Assembly: GCF_003313325.1 (NCBI RefSeq)
Contig: NZ_QMHQ01000001.1
Span: 930,001-994,000 of the forward strand
DNA from: Pedobacter namyangjuensis
GTDB lineage: Bacteria > Bacteroidota > Bacteroidia > Sphingobacteriales > Sphingobacteriaceae
Direction: 5' to 3'
DNA: 64,000 nt
In this document: positions 44,197-53,387 of the stretch, one piece after another
How the letters are laid out: each line of letters starts with the position of its first letter
Position numbering within the stretch: position 1 is the first letter of the stretch
The notes under the pieces: model-generated
Databases searched by the model: none
What the model was told of the DNA's origin: nothing
Seen by the model: the letters and a program-made list of their open reading frames with translations, nothing else
Program-made: the position numbers and the translations under genes

Positions 44197-45417
44197 ATGA
44201 GTTTAGAAATCAAAGTTCCGCCAGTAGGCGAGTCGATTACCGAGGTAGTTTTATCTCGTTGGGTTAAAAACGATGGTGAATTTGTAGAAATGGACGAAAT
44301 TATTGCTGAGTTAGAATCAGACAAAGCAACTTTCGAACTTACTGCAGAGCAATCAGGAACTTTAAAAATTGTTGCTAGCGAAGGTGATACTTTAGAAATT
44401 GGTGCAGTTGTTTGCTCTATCGAAGCAGGCGAGGGAGCTCCTAACGCTGAGCCAAAAGCAGAAAGCGAAAAACCACAAGCTGATGCTTCTAATTCAGCTC
44501 CTGTGGCAGAAAGCAAAGAGTCAAAAGATTCGTACGCTTCAGGAACACCATCGCCTTCGGCAGCTAAAATTTTGGCAGAAAAAGGTGTTGATGCCGGTGC
44601 TGTAAAAGGTTCTGGTGTTGATGGTAGAATAACCAAAGAAGATGCTCAGAAAGCAGAAAAATCTGCTAGCCCGAAAGCTGAGGCTCCTAAAGCTGCTGCT
44701 CCAGTAGTTGCTGGTGCTAGAAACGAACGTAGAGAGAAAATGTCTCCTTTACGTAAAACCGTTGCTAAACGTTTGGTTGCTGTAAAAAATGAAACAGCAA
44801 TGTTAACTACTTTTAATGAGGTTAACATGAAGCCAATTATGGATTTACGTGCTAAATATAAAGACCAATTTAAAGAGAAACACGGCGTAGGCTTAGGCTT
44901 TATGAGTTTCTTTACTAAAGCGGTTTGCGAAGCAGCTAAAGATTTCCCTGCAGTTAATGCTCGTATAGAGGGCGAAGAGATTGTTTTTAATGATTTTGTT
45001 GATGTTTCTATTGCAGTTTCTGCACCTAAAGGATTGGTTGTGCCAATTATTAGAAACGCGGATAGCATGAGCTTGGCACAAATTGAAAAAACAGTGATTG
45101 AATTAGCTACCAAAGCAAGAGATAGCAAGTTGACAATTGAAGAGATGACAGGTGGAACTTTTACCATTACCAATGGTGGTGTTTTTGGTTCAATGATGTC
45201 CACTCCAATTATTAATGCACCACAATCTGCAATTTTGGGTATGCACAACATCATAGAGCGTCCTATTGCAGAGAACAAAGAAGTAGTAATTCGTCCGATG
45301 ATGTACATTGCATTATCTTACGACCACAGAATTATCGACGGCCGTGAGTCTGTAGGTTTCTTGGTGCGTGTTAAACAACTATTAGAAGACCCTGCTAGAT
45401 TATTGTTAGGCGTATAA
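44197..45417 (+). CDS. sucB: Dihydrolipoyl succinyltransferase, E2 of 2-oxoglutarate dehydrogenase
   Basis: The 406-residue core subunit has one lipoyl domain with the lipoylated lysine in [11 protein letters not shown] (about residue 43). An alanine/proline/lysine-rich linker follows, then an E3-binding domain ([23 protein letters not shown]) and the catalytic acyltransferase domain. The last ends [20 protein letters not shown] with the active-site histidine and aspartate near 377-381. It moves the succinyl group to CoA. It lies in an operon with sucA, and a terminator follows. Confidence 0.96.
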   Translation: MSLEIKVPPVGESITEVVLSRWVKNDGEFVEMDEIIAELESDKATFELTAEQSGTLKIVASEGDTLEIGAVVCSIEAGEGAPNAEPKAESEKPQADASNSAPVAESKESKDSYASGTPSPSAAKILAEKGVDAGAVKGSGVDGRITKEDAQKAEKSASPKAEAPKAAAPVVAGARNERREKMSPLRKTVAKRLVAVKNETAMLTTFNEVNMKPIMDLRAKYKDQFKEKHGVGLGFMSFFTKAVCEAAKDFPAVNARIEGEEIVFNDFVDVSIAVSAPKGLVVPIIRNADSMSLAQIEKTVIELATKARDSKLTIEEMTGGTFTITNGGVFGSMMSTPIINAPQSAILGMHNIIERPIAENKEVVIRPMMYIALSYDHRIIDGRESVGFLVRVKQLLEDPARLLLGV

Positions 45418-45711
45418 TCAAGCCTTGCTGAATTTATTTCAGTAGCTGTTTGAGAAGATTATAAATAAATATCAAAACCCTGTTCATTACGATGAACAGG
45501 GTTTTTTTGTGAAGATCCTCTGAGCGTATCGACATTCCCGCCTATGCGGGAATCTTAACATGTATTACTTGACTTGCAGATCGCAGCCCGCCAAAAAATC
45601 AATCAGTCTCATTATTTTTGCACTGCATTATAATGCCCAATCGAGTTGTACAGCTAATAGAGCTAAGGACTAAGACAGTGTTAAGTTAAATTGTTTAGTT
45701 TCTGTTACGTT
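45418..45711. repeat. Intergenic region with REP-like element and hairpins
   Basis: TGCTGAATTTATTTCAG at 45426-45442 is identical to the word at 9165-9181. After the sucB terminator there is a second hairpin, ATTCCCGCCTATGCGGGAAT, near 45534-45553. The rest shows no gene. Confidence 0.55.
45474..45508 (+). terminator. Terminator of sucAB
   Basis: A perfect 14-bp stem (AAAACCCTGTTCAT / ATGAACAGGGTTTT) with a TACG tetraloop and T-run, 56 bases after the sucB stop. Confidence 0.9.
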
Positions 45712-45741
45712 TTTGCCGTTTAACATATATTTATATATTTT
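45712..45741 (+). promoter_or_regulatory. Candidate promoter of the DUF2490 gene
   Basis: TTTG (45712-45715), 18 bases, then TATATTTT (45734-45741), one base off the -7 consensus. The ATG is 24 bases further on. Confidence 0.5.
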
Positions 45742-45765
45742 CGCTACACACCAAATTAGAACCGA

Positions 45766-46485
45766 ATGAGAAAAGTCTTTTTTTTAACGCTTTTTAGCCT
45801 ATTTGCGAGCTTTAGTTTCGCTCAAACAGTAAATCAGAACACCGGATGGTTTATGTTTGTAAACAGCACTAAATTTAATGACAAATGGGGGATGCATTTC
45901 GATTTGCAACTTCGGACAGAAGATAATTGGGATGGGGTTAGGAATTTATTAGTAAGACCAGGAATTACCTACTACGTTAACAAAAATGCTAATGCTACAC
46001 TAGGTTATTTGTTTACTCAAACTTATCTGCCGAATAACATTTTAGTGGGTGCTCCGCCACTTAAGAATACACTAACCGAGCACCGTATTTGGCAACAATA
46101 CATTTACAACCATAAGCCTTGGGCTTCTGCAACTTTAAGTCATAGGTTTCGATTAGAACAACGTTTTATAGAACGCCAAAATGACGAGCTTTTTTCGCAA
46201 CGCTTTCGTTATTTCTTTAGGTTAATACAGCCACTACAACACCAAGATGGCGCATTTACAGAAGGTTTATTTGTGGCTTTGCAAAATGAGACCTTCTTAA
46301 ATATTCAAAATAAAGAGAAACTAAATAATAGCTTTTTCGACCAAAACAGAGCTTACCTTGCTATTGGTTATCGTTTTTCTAAAAAGTTTGATTTGGAAGC
46401 CGGTTATTTGAACCAAGCTATACATGGAGCAAATAATAATACCATAAATAACGTGGCACAACTGGCGGTATATACGCGGTTTTAG
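45766..46485 (+). CDS. DUF2490 outer-membrane-type protein
   Basis: The 239-residue protein has a signal peptide (MRKVFFLTLFSLFASFSFAQ) and repeated amphipathic strands such as WGMHFDLQLRTEDNW, RNLLVRPGITYYVNKN and LRHRIWQQYIYN-like segments (EHRIWQQYIYN here). It ends in NNVAQLAVYTRF, a C-terminal aromatic outer-membrane signature. This pattern is DUF2490, a predicted beta-barrel of unknown role common in Bacteroidota. It is convergent with the TPR regulator. Confidence 0.82.
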   Translation: MRKVFFLTLFSLFASFSFAQTVNQNTGWFMFVNSTKFNDKWGMHFDLQLRTEDNWDGVRNLLVRPGITYYVNKNANATLGYLFTQTYLPNNILVGAPPLKNTLTEHRIWQQYIYNHKPWASATLSHRFRLEQRFIERQNDELFSQRFRYFFRLIQPLQHQDGAFTEGLFVALQNETFLNIQNKEKLNNSFFDQNRAYLAIGYRFSKKFDLEAGYLNQAIHGANNNTINNVAQLAVYTRF

Positions 46486-46502
46486 TAGGAACTAGAATAA
46501 CT

Positions 46503-47987
46503 TTAAAGCTTCAAAATCCAACTATAGATATCTTCGTCGGTACTAATATTTAGTTTTTTTCGCAATCGATATTTTTTTCCTTCTACTGCTCTTACTGTAG
46601 TTTTGGTATATCGGGCAATATCTTTAGTATAAAATCCAAGCCTCAATTGCGCACATAAAATAAGATCCGTACCCAGAAGCCCGGGTTCCTTCTGCATTAG
46701 TTTTTGTATAAATAATGGGTGTGTCTTCTTAAATTTGTTAAAAAATGCTGGGTCGTTATTTTTTGCTAGTCTGATCACTTCGGCTAACTCTTGCTCATCT
46801 AACACATCTGATTGCATCAACTGTAGTTGCTCGGATAATGCTTTATGTTCTTTTTCTTTAATCGAAATAACCTCTGTACTCTTTTTTCTCAATTTTATAA
46901 TCGAAAATATAAGTAATAACAATGCCGCGATAACAGCTGCAATTATCCAAACGAAGCGCATACTCTTTTGAGCAAACATCCTTTCATTTTCTTTAATCAT
47001 TAAATCGGCAGAAGAACTAACAGCATTTACTGTACTGTTTGTCAAACTATCTGCCATTAGCCCGTATTTTTTGCTGTAGTCAAGCGACCTCTCTTCGTTG
47101 CCAAGTTTCTCGTGAACTAGTGCGAGTCCGTAATAACTCTTTTTTAGATTGCTTAAGCTCTTTGTTTTTGTTGACATTGCAAGTGCAGTTTCGTAACTCG
47201 CAAGTGCCCCTTTTAAATCATTTTCCCTGAGTTGGATGGAAGCCAAGCCTAGCTTTGATTCGGGTACAAATTTGGTTTGTTTAAGCTCAACCGATAGTTC
47301 AAGCGCTTTGTTGTAGTAGTATTTTGCCGAATCAATATTATTCCTTTCCAAAAAAAGATCGCCAAGTATATTTGCCTGAAGTAAAATGCCGTTTTTTAAT
47401 GTTTTGGATTTAATTTTGTCTTGTACAGTATAACTTTTTCTATGATAGTAGAAAACAGAATCCTTAATTGCGCCTTTGCTTTTATCTTCATTTATGTTAG
47501 AACCCAATAGTCTGTAAATTCTACCTAGGTTTGAAAATCTGCGGTCATCATCTTCTATTTTCTCTGCGTAAGATCTCGCTTCGTTTAATAATTGATAACT
47601 CTTGTCGAAAAATTTTAGTCTGCCATAACAGTTCGCTTTTAAGGAAAGTAAGTTTGCAATTTTTGGATAATTATCCGTGCTTAGAGTTAAAGGTTCAATC
47701 TTCTGTATCTGTTCTAATGCAGCGCTATACCTGCCTTCATTATAAAGATTGGTGGCAAGTAAAATTTCGGCGTGTATTTGGCCAAGGGTATAGTTTATGG
47801 CTTTCGATTCTTTTAGTATTTGCAAGCTTAATTTGTTACTTTGTTCTACATTAATTAACCTTCTTGCTACTTCATACAAACTATCTATTCGCTTAGTGCT
47901 TTGTGTTTGCGCATAGCAAAATGTTAGCCCAACTAAGGATGGAATAAGCATTAATAGTAATAATATGCAAGTTTTTTTAAAAAGCAT
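46503..47987 (-). CDS. Membrane-anchored TPR protein with LuxR-like HTH
   Basis: The 494-residue protein is a one-component regulator of a type common in Bacteroidota. It has a signal/anchor at the N-terminus, about six tetratricopeptide repeats facing the periplasm (residues 40-320; e.g. FVPESKLGLASIQLRENDLKGALASYE split over two repeats), one transmembrane helix (FVWIIAAVIAALLLLIFSII, ~343-362), and a coiled coil. A cytoplasmic C-terminal helix-turn-helix follows (LRLGFYTKDIARYTKTTVRA...RLRKKLNI). The target genes and signal are unknown; no regulated partner is obvious next to it. Confidence 0.85.
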   Translation of the reverse strand: MLFKKTCILLLLMLIPSLVGLTFCYAQTQSTKRIDSLYEVARRLINVEQSNKLSLQILKESKAINYTLGQIHAEILLATNLYNEGRYSAALEQIQKIEPLTLSTDNYPKIANLLSLKANCYGRLKFFDKSYQLLNEARSYAEKIEDDDRRFSNLGRIYRLLGSNINEDKSKGAIKDSVFYYHRKSYTVQDKIKSKTLKNGILLQANILGDLFLERNNIDSAKYYYNKALELSVELKQTKFVPESKLGLASIQLRENDLKGALASYETALAMSTKTKSLSNLKKSYYGLALVHEKLGNEERSLDYSKKYGLMADSLTNSTVNAVSSSADLMIKENERMFAQKSMRFVWIIAAVIAALLLLIFSIIKLRKKSTEVISIKEKEHKALSEQLQLMQSDVLDEQELAEVIRLAKNNDPAFFNKFKKTHPLFIQKLMQKEPGLLGTDLILCAQLRLGFYTKDIARYTKTTVRAVEGKKYRLRKKLNISTDEDIYSWILKL

Positions 47988-48189
47988 TAGCTAGTTATAA
48001 TGTTGAATGTACAACGCTTTGATTTTTATTAAATAATTGAATTTCAGTAAGCTGTGTTCCGTGAGTAGTTTTGAGTATCTTTTGTTTACTACAAATTTAA
48101 TAAAACTTCATTCTTTTGCACAGCTAAACAAAACGAGTAGCAATATTTTAACGCGTTTATAAAAATATTAAAGAGTTTGCTAAGCGACG

Positions 48190-48224
48190 AGGAGCACCGA
48201 GGGTTTAGGGATGAGCCTGCTCCT
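48190..48224. repeat. Inverted repeat upstream of the transposase-like HTH gene
   Basis: AGGAGCA (48190-48196) and TGCTCCT (48218-48224) are perfect 7-bp inverted arms around 21 bases, ending 21 bases before the ATG at 48245. They share the TGCTCCT/AGGAGCA word with the fad-operon repeats. Purpose unknown. Confidence 0.35.
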
Positions 48225-48244
48225 TGTTTGCATAGCATTGCCGA

Positions 48245-48520
48245 ATGTACCTAGTGGAGAATATTACACCCAAAAGAATTATTGAAATAGTTGAGAGTTA
48301 TTACCTAGGCAAAAAAGCTGTAGATATATGTAATGAACTTTCTATTGACCGAAAAACATTAGATAAATGGTTGGAAGACTTTGGCCACTTAGCCAATGAG
48401 TTTCTAAAGCTAAGATCTGAGAATCATCGCCTGAGAGAGATGTATGCATCGTTAACTGCTACCAACCTAACCCTGTATCAAGAGATAGAAGACTTTAATA
48501 CGAAGAGGGTTTTTAGATAA
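48245..48520 (+). CDS. Orphan transposase-like helix-turn-helix protein
   Basis: The 91-residue protein has an N-terminal HTH like that of IS3-family OrfA/InsE proteins (RIIEIVESYYLGKKAVDICNELSIDRKTLDKWLEDFG, residues 10-46). A leucine-zipper-like helix follows (EFLKLRSENHRLREMYASLTATNLTLYQEI). No OrfB/integrase frame follows and no terminal inverted repeats typical of an IS were found, so it is either a domesticated remnant or a small DNA-binding protein. It sits between the TPR regulator and the xylose transport gene, facing the latter's terminator. Confidence 0.65.
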   Translation: MYLVENITPKRIIEIVESYYLGKKAVDICNELSIDRKTLDKWLEDFGHLANEFLKLRSENHRLREMYASLTATNLTLYQEIEDFNTKRVFR

Positions 48521-48538
48521 TTTCCAAATTCTACCTAT

Positions 48539-48571
48539 AAAAAAAAAGCTTCCCGAATTTCGGGAAGCTTT
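48539..48571. terminator. Bidirectional terminator after the symporter gene
   Basis: AAAGCTTCCCG pairs with CGGGAAGCTTT around AATTT. The long A-run on its left supplies the U-tract for the minus-strand xyl operon; the gene's stop is at 48590. Confidence 0.85.
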
Positions 48572-48589
48572 AACCAATTATAAAACTAA

Positions 48590-50266
48590 TTACCAGTATA
48601 TGGTATAAAGTGCAACTAATAAGCCAATAATGATTATCGAGCCAACTGCAAAACCAGTGGTGGTTTTAAACATTTTGGTGTCAATCTCAAGTCCATTTGG
48701 CACAATACCTCTCTTATTCTCTATTATACTGATAATGTACATACCGATAATACAGAAGATGAACACAAAGCCCATCCTGTCTAAGAAAGGAATTTCGTAA
48801 ACGCCATTTGCTGCTTTTACAGAAAAACCTAAATCCGATAGGAATGAAAGATCCATCATGCCTGGAAGGAATTTAAGCAGTAGTGATAACCCGAAACCAC
48901 CGATGGTTGCAAATAAAGCAGCATTTGAAGTGCTTTTTTTCCAGAAGAAACCTAGAATAAACATGGCAAATATACCTGGCGATACGAAACCAGTATATTC
49001 TTGTATATATTGGAAACCGCCTTTTTTGTCAATTCCTAAGTGAGGCGCAATAAATACAGCCAAAATCATAGAAATGATAATGGTAACCTTACCAACATTA
49101 ACCAAGTTTCCTTCAGAAGCTTCTGGTTTGAAAACTTTTTTATAGATATCTAAGGTAAAGATAGTTGCTATACTATTTGCTTTACCTGCCAACGATGCTA
49201 CAACAGCAGCCGTTAATGCAGCAAATGAAAGACCTTTTAATCCAGAAGGTAATAAGTTTAATAATACCGGATAAGCACGATCTGGATTTACTGAACCATC
49301 TTGCAACATTTCTGCTTGGAAGGCGCCATCCTTATATAAAACGTAAGCCGCAATACCAGGTAATACTACTATAATAGGCATTAAAAGCTTTAAGAAAGCT
49401 GCGAATAGAAGTCCACCACGGGCAGTTTTCAAATCTGCACCTAAAGCACGCTGTGTGATGTACTGATTACAGCCCCAATAGTTCAAGTTCACAATCCACA
49501 TACCACCAACTAAGACAGTTAAACCCGGTAAGTCTACGTAGTTTTCATTGTCTGGTTTAAGGATCATGTGGAAATGTTCTGACGCTTTATTGGTCATTAG
49601 TCCATAACCTTCTATAATACCGCTGGTTCCATAATGCTCAGATACCAAGTTTAAAGCTAAATAAGTTGTCGCCAATCCACCCAAAATCAAGAAAAATACT
49701 TGAATTACATCTGTATAGCCAATCACTTTCATCCCGCCTAGGGTAATAATAATAGAGAAGGCTGCAATTGCATACATACATAAAGTTAGGTCGAAGCCCG
49801 ATATACTGCTAACTGCCAAGGCGCCTAAATAGAGGATAGACGTTAAATTAACCACAACGTATAAAAGCAACCAGAAAACAGCCATAATCATTGCTACGGT
49901 GCTATTGTAACGCTGGCTTAAGAACTGTGGCATGGTAGCAATTTTATTTTTCAGATAAACTGGAATAAAAAATACAGCTACAATTACTAAAGTTAGTGCA
50001 GCCATCCACTCGTAGGTAGCAATAGCTAAACCCATTTTAAAGCCAGACCCACTCATACCGATAAATTGCTCGGCAGAAATGTTAGAAGCAATTAATGATG
50101 CACCAATTGCCCACCAAGTCAGTGATCCTTCGGCAAGAAAGTAGTCTTTTGAATCGCGTTTTACGGATTTCTTTTTGTTGTAGATGTACAGACCGTACGC
50201 AGCTACAATTACGAAATAGATTAAAAATACAATATAATCTTTCGTGTCTAGTAAGTTATTCTTCAT
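48590..50266 (-). CDS. Sodium/solute symporter (SGLT type), probable xylose transporter
   Basis: The 558-residue protein has about 14 transmembrane helices of the SSS family, with SLIASNISAEQFIGMSGSG (residues ~55-73, the sodium-site helix), LPAKGLSFAALTAAVVASLAG-like text around 325-345 (read here as GLKGLSFAALTAAVVASLAGKANS) and NYWGCNQYITQRALGA. It imports a sugar with sodium. Specificity for xylose is inferred from co-transcription with xylA and xylB. It is the last gene of the operon, separated from xylA by 120 bases that contain a 14-bp hairpin. Confidence 0.88.
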   Translation of the reverse strand: MKNNLLDTKDYIVFLIYFVIVAAYGLYIYNKKKSVKRDSKDYFLAEGSLTWWAIGASLIASNISAEQFIGMSGSGFKMGLAIATYEWMAALTLVIVAVFFIPVYLKNKIATMPQFLSQRYNSTVAMIMAVFWLLLYVVVNLTSILYLGALAVSSISGFDLTLCMYAIAAFSIIITLGGMKVIGYTDVIQVFFLILGGLATTYLALNLVSEHYGTSGIIEGYGLMTNKASEHFHMILKPDNENYVDLPGLTVLVGGMWIVNLNYWGCNQYITQRALGADLKTARGGLLFAAFLKLLMPIIVVLPGIAAYVLYKDGAFQAEMLQDGSVNPDRAYPVLLNLLPSGLKGLSFAALTAAVVASLAGKANSIATIFTLDIYKKVFKPEASEGNLVNVGKVTIIISMILAVFIAPHLGIDKKGGFQYIQEYTGFVSPGIFAMFILGFFWKKSTSNAALFATIGGFGLSLLLKFLPGMMDLSFLSDLGFSVKAANGVYEIPFLDRMGFVFIFCIIGMYIISIIENKRGIVPNGLEIDTKMFKTTTGFAVGSIIIIGLLVALYTIYW

Positions 50267-50324
50267 TCAATAAGTTTATTTGGTTCGAATTTAGAATGAT
50301 AAAAGTAATAAAATGCATAAATAA

Positions 50325-50365
50325 TACACGTCATTTTAACATTTATTTTCATAAAATGACGTGTA
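50325..50365 (-). promoter_or_regulatory. Intra-operon stem-loop between xylA and the symporter
   Basis: Left arm TACACGTCATTTTA (50325-50338) and right arm TAAAATGACGTGTA (50352-50365) are perfectly complementary over 14 bp around a 13-nt loop. On the minus strand no U-run follows directly, so it is a poor terminator and more likely a message-stabilising or processing hairpin. Confidence 0.55.
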
Positions 50366-50386
50366 AATTTTTTAACAAGCTGATTA

Positions 50387-51718
50387 TTAGATGTATCTGT
50401 TAATTAGGTTTTCTAAGTATTCTTGCTTTCCACTGATTTTTTCTGGCTCGCCATTAGATGCAGCATAGTCTCTTAGGTCTTCTAAACTTAGTTTTCCTTG
50501 TTCAAATTCGGCTCCTTTGCCATTATCAAAAGATGCGTAACGATCCGTTCTAATTTTTTTGTAATCCGATTTTTGTAAGATAGCATCTGCGGTTACTAGT
50601 GCACGAGCAAAAAGATCCATTCCGCCCACGTGTGCATAGAACAAATCAGCTGGGTCTGTTGAGTTTCTACGGATTTTGGCATCGAAATTTACACCGCCAC
50701 CTTGTAAACCACCACCTTCAAGAATAATTAACATTGACTCCGTTAATTCGTTAATATCATTAGGAAATTGATCGGTATCCCATCCGTTTTGGTAATCGCC
50801 ACGATTAGCGTCTATAGAGCCAAGCAAACCGCTATCTACTGCTACTTGTAGTTCGTGTTGAAAGGTGTGACCTGCTAGGGTTGCGTGGTTAACTTCAAGG
50901 TTTAATTTAAAGTCTTTTAACAAATCATATTCTTGCAAGAAACCTTTTACTGTTGCCGCATCATAATCGTACTGGTGTTTAGATGGTTCGCATGGTTTAG
51001 GTTCGATAAAGAATGTTCCTTTAAAACCTTGTTTGCGAGCGTAGTCTTTAGCGGTGTGCAAAAATTTAGCTAAATGTTCTTGCTCACGTTTCATATTGGT
51101 ATTCAACAAGCTCATGTAGCCCTCTCTGCCTCCCCAAAATACATAGTTTTCTCCACCAAGGGCGATAGTTGCGTCTAAGGCAGCCTTAACTTGCGCAGCA
51201 CCATGTGCTAACACATGAAAATCTGGATTTGTTGATGCGCCATTCATATAGCGTTCATGACTAAACAAATTAGCTGTTCCCCAAAGTAGTTTTACGCCAC
51301 TTTCGGCTTGTTTTTGTTTAGCATATTCTACCAAAGTCTGCAATCTACGTTCGTTTTCTGCAATATCATTGGTGTAATCCACCACATCCACATCGTGGAA
51401 GCAATAATAAGGCAACTGCATTTTGGTGATAAATTCGAAAGCAGCATCCATTTTATCTTTAGCACGTTCAACGGCATCTTTCTTTTCGTCCCATGGGAAA
51501 ATATGAGTTGCACCACCAAATGGATCTGCACCATTACCATTAAAAGAATGCCAATAAGCACAAGCAAACTTAAAATGCTCATTCATTGTTTTTCCGGCAA
51601 CAACTTTATCTGCGTCGTACCATCTAAACGCAAGTGGATTATCGCTTTCTAGTCCTTCAAATTTAACTTGTTCAATACCTTTAAAAAATTCCTTTTCTCC
51701 TGTTACTACTTTTGTCAT
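50387..51718 (-). CDS. xylA: Xylose isomerase
   Basis: The 443-residue TIM-barrel enzyme converts D-xylose to D-xylulose using two divalent metals. The catalytic histidine lies in [11 protein letters not shown] (H108-D109, D111). The metal ligands lie in [17 protein letters not shown] (E239, K241), [17 protein letters not shown] and [19 protein letters not shown]. It is of the longer class II type, usual in Bacteroidota. The start is an ATG at 51716-51718. It follows xylB by 26 bases and precedes the sugar symporter. Confidence 0.97.
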   Translation of the reverse strand: MTKVVTGEKEFFKGIEQVKFEGLESDNPLAFRWYDADKVVAGKTMNEHFKFACAYWHSFNGNGADPFGGATHIFPWDEKKDAVERAKDKMDAAFEFITKMQLPYYCFHDVDVVDYTNDIAENERRLQTLVEYAKQKQAESGVKLLWGTANLFSHERYMNGASTNPDFHVLAHGAAQVKAALDATIALGGENYVFWGGREGYMSLLNTNMKREQEHLAKFLHTAKDYARKQGFKGTFFIEPKPCEPSKHQYDYDAATVKGFLQEYDLLKDFKLNLEVNHATLAGHTFQHELQVAVDSGLLGSIDANRGDYQNGWDTDQFPNDINELTESMLIILEGGGLQGGGVNFDAKIRRNSTDPADLFYAHVGGMDLFARALVTADAILQKSDYKKIRTDRYASFDNGKGAEFEQGKLSLEDLRDYAASNGEPEKISGKQEYLENLINRYI

Positions 51719-51744
51719 GGTGATTATGTTTTGGTGGTTCTATT

Positions 51745-53220
51745 TTATATTGCTTTAATTAATAATTTTTTCCATTCTTGATAAATGGCTTCGTAGGCGT
51801 CGGTATTTTTTGGCTCTAAATATTGTACTACCTCATGTTGGGTAAATGCTTCTTCTGTGTTTTTGAAGATACCTGCTCCAATGCCCGCTCCAAGGGCGGC
51901 TCCCACGCTACCATCATTTTCGTAAAGTTCTACGGGGATACCTGTAACGTCTACAAAAGTTTGAGCGAAAACATCACTCAAAAATAAATTGGCTTTCCCA
52001 GCTCTAATTACCTTAGGCTGCATACCATTTTCACGCATAATGTCCAAACCATATCTAAAAGCAAATGCTATTCCTTCTTGTACTGCTCTAAAAATATCAG
52101 CTTGAGTATGTATGTTTAGGTCTATCCCTAGTAATTGTGCCCCGGTATATTTATTGTTTAACATCCGCTCTGCGCCATTGCCAAAAGGTAAAATCCTTAA
52201 CCCTTTACTGCCAATAGGAGCTTGAGCCGCGATATGATTTAACTCTGGGTACGAGAGGTAAGGTGCAAACGTGTGTTTTGCCCAGCGATACATGCTTCCA
52301 GTTCCATTTATGCAAAGCAAAACGCCTGTATGTTTATTTTGCTCAGAATAAGTTACGTGTGCAAATGTATTAACACGAGATTGCTGGTCGTAGGTTAATT
52401 GATCGCTAACTCCATAAATCACGCCTGAAGTACCAGCGGTAGCAGCTACTTCGCCGGGTTTAAGTACATTTAGAGAAAGTGCGTTATTAGGTTGGTCGCC
52501 CGCTTTGTATGCTACAGGAATACCTGCAGTTAACCCCAGGGTTTTAGCTACATTTTCTTTTAAGTAACCGTGTATGGCAAATAGTGGCTTTATGTCTGGA
52601 ATTAAATTATAATCTAATTGGTAATGATCCATTACATCTTTAGAGATTTCGTGGTTTTTGAAATCCCAAAAAATGCCTTCAGATAAAGCAGGAATACTTG
52701 TTGTAATCTCACCTGTTAATTTCATCGCAATAAAATCGCCGGGCAACATAATTTTATCAATTTTATTATAAAGGCTTGGTTCATTGTTTTTTACCCAAGC
52801 TAATTTTGATGCTGTGAAGTTGCCTGGAGAATTTAACAAGTGCTGTAAAGATTTTTCGTGGCCTATATTATCAAAAGCTTTTTCGCCAAGCGCTACCGCT
52901 CTGCTATCACACCATATTATGCTATCTCTAAGCACTTCCTGCTCTTTGTCAACCACTACTAATCCGTGCATTTGGTAAGCAATACCAATAGATTTTATTT
53001 GGGTAGGATCAAATAAAGTAGAGGAGTTTAGTTTTAATACAGCCTGTTGCACATTGTGCCACCAATCCATAGGGGCTTGTTCTGCCCAGCCTTGTTTGGC
53101 AGACTTAATTTCGGTTTCTTCTTCTGGGTATTGTGCTGTTGCGATATTTTTTTGAGTAGACACATCTACAACTGCCACCTTTATAGATGAGGTGCCTATA
53201 TCTATGCCTAATAAATACAT
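51745..53220 (-). CDS. xylB: Xylulokinase
   Basis: The 491-residue FGGY-family kinase phosphorylates D-xylulose to xylulose 5-phosphate for the pentose phosphate pathway. It starts MYLLGIDIGTSSIKVAVVD (phosphate-1 loop) and has GIAYQMHGLVVVD and IIWCDSRA in the sugar site, KAGDQPNNALSLNVLKPGEVAATAGTSG-type sequence near 250-275, and GNGAERMLN... in the C-terminal half. The frame reaches a TTG at 53229, but the ATG at 53218-53220 gives the normal family start. It is the first gene of the xyl operon, with a LacI-type operator in its promoter. Confidence 0.94.
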   Translation of the reverse strand: MYLLGIDIGTSSIKVAVVDVSTQKNIATAQYPEEETEIKSAKQGWAEQAPMDWWHNVQQAVLKLNSSTLFDPTQIKSIGIAYQMHGLVVVDKEQEVLRDSIIWCDSRAVALGEKAFDNIGHEKSLQHLLNSPGNFTASKLAWVKNNEPSLYNKIDKIMLPGDFIAMKLTGEITTSIPALSEGIFWDFKNHEISKDVMDHYQLDYNLIPDIKPLFAIHGYLKENVAKTLGLTAGIPVAYKAGDQPNNALSLNVLKPGEVAATAGTSGVIYGVSDQLTYDQQSRVNTFAHVTYSEQNKHTGVLLCINGTGSMYRWAKHTFAPYLSYPELNHIAAQAPIGSKGLRILPFGNGAERMLNNKYTGAQLLGIDLNIHTQADIFRAVQEGIAFAFRYGLDIMRENGMQPKVIRAGKANLFLSDVFAQTFVDVTGIPVELYENDGSVGAALGAGIGAGIFKNTEEAFTQHEVVQYLEPKNTDAYEAIYQEWKKLLIKAI

Positions 53221-53244
53221 GTTGTTCAAATTATATTTGGTTTA

Positions 53245-53258
53245 TGCAAACGGTTGCA
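53245..53258. promoter_or_regulatory. LacI-family operator 1 (xylBA-symporter)
   Basis: TGCAAACGGTTGCA fits the LacI-family pattern TGNAANCGNTTNCA at every position, and symmetry extends to TTATGCAA/TTGCATAA (53242-53261). It lies directly downstream of the -7 element, over the expected start site of the minus-strand operon. Confidence 0.85.
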
Positions 53259-53289
53259 TAAAGATATGTGATAATTTATCAAATTCAAA
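53259..53289 (-). promoter_or_regulatory. Promoter of xylBA-symporter
   Basis: On the minus strand TTTG (53286-53289), 19 bases, then TATCTTTA (53259-53266), which differs from TAnnTTTG at the last base. The operator follows immediately. Confidence 0.6.
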
Positions 53290-53331
53290 TATTTTCGAAA
53301 AAACTTTAAAATAAATTTAGCATTCAGTGCA

Positions 53332-53349
53332 ACTTGTTGCTTAACAAGT
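53332..53349. repeat. Small hairpin after the LacI-family gene
   Basis: ACTTGTT (53332-53338) and AACAAGT (53343-53349) form a 7-bp stem with a GCTT loop, 38 bases past the repressor stop. It may be a weak terminator; the minus-strand downstream sequence is only moderately U-rich. Confidence 0.35.
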
Positions 53350-53387
53350 GTTGCGTATGCAATTTATTGTTTAAAGTTGCATAGAAT

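Noticed and set aside
44646..45308. A 220-codon reverse open frame opposite sucB
   Set aside because: It is a shadow of the sucB reading frame with no recognisable features; sucB carries all E2 motifs.
48245..48571. A complete IS3-family insertion sequence
   Set aside because: Only an OrfA-like frame is present; OrfB, terminal inverted repeats and target duplications were not seen.
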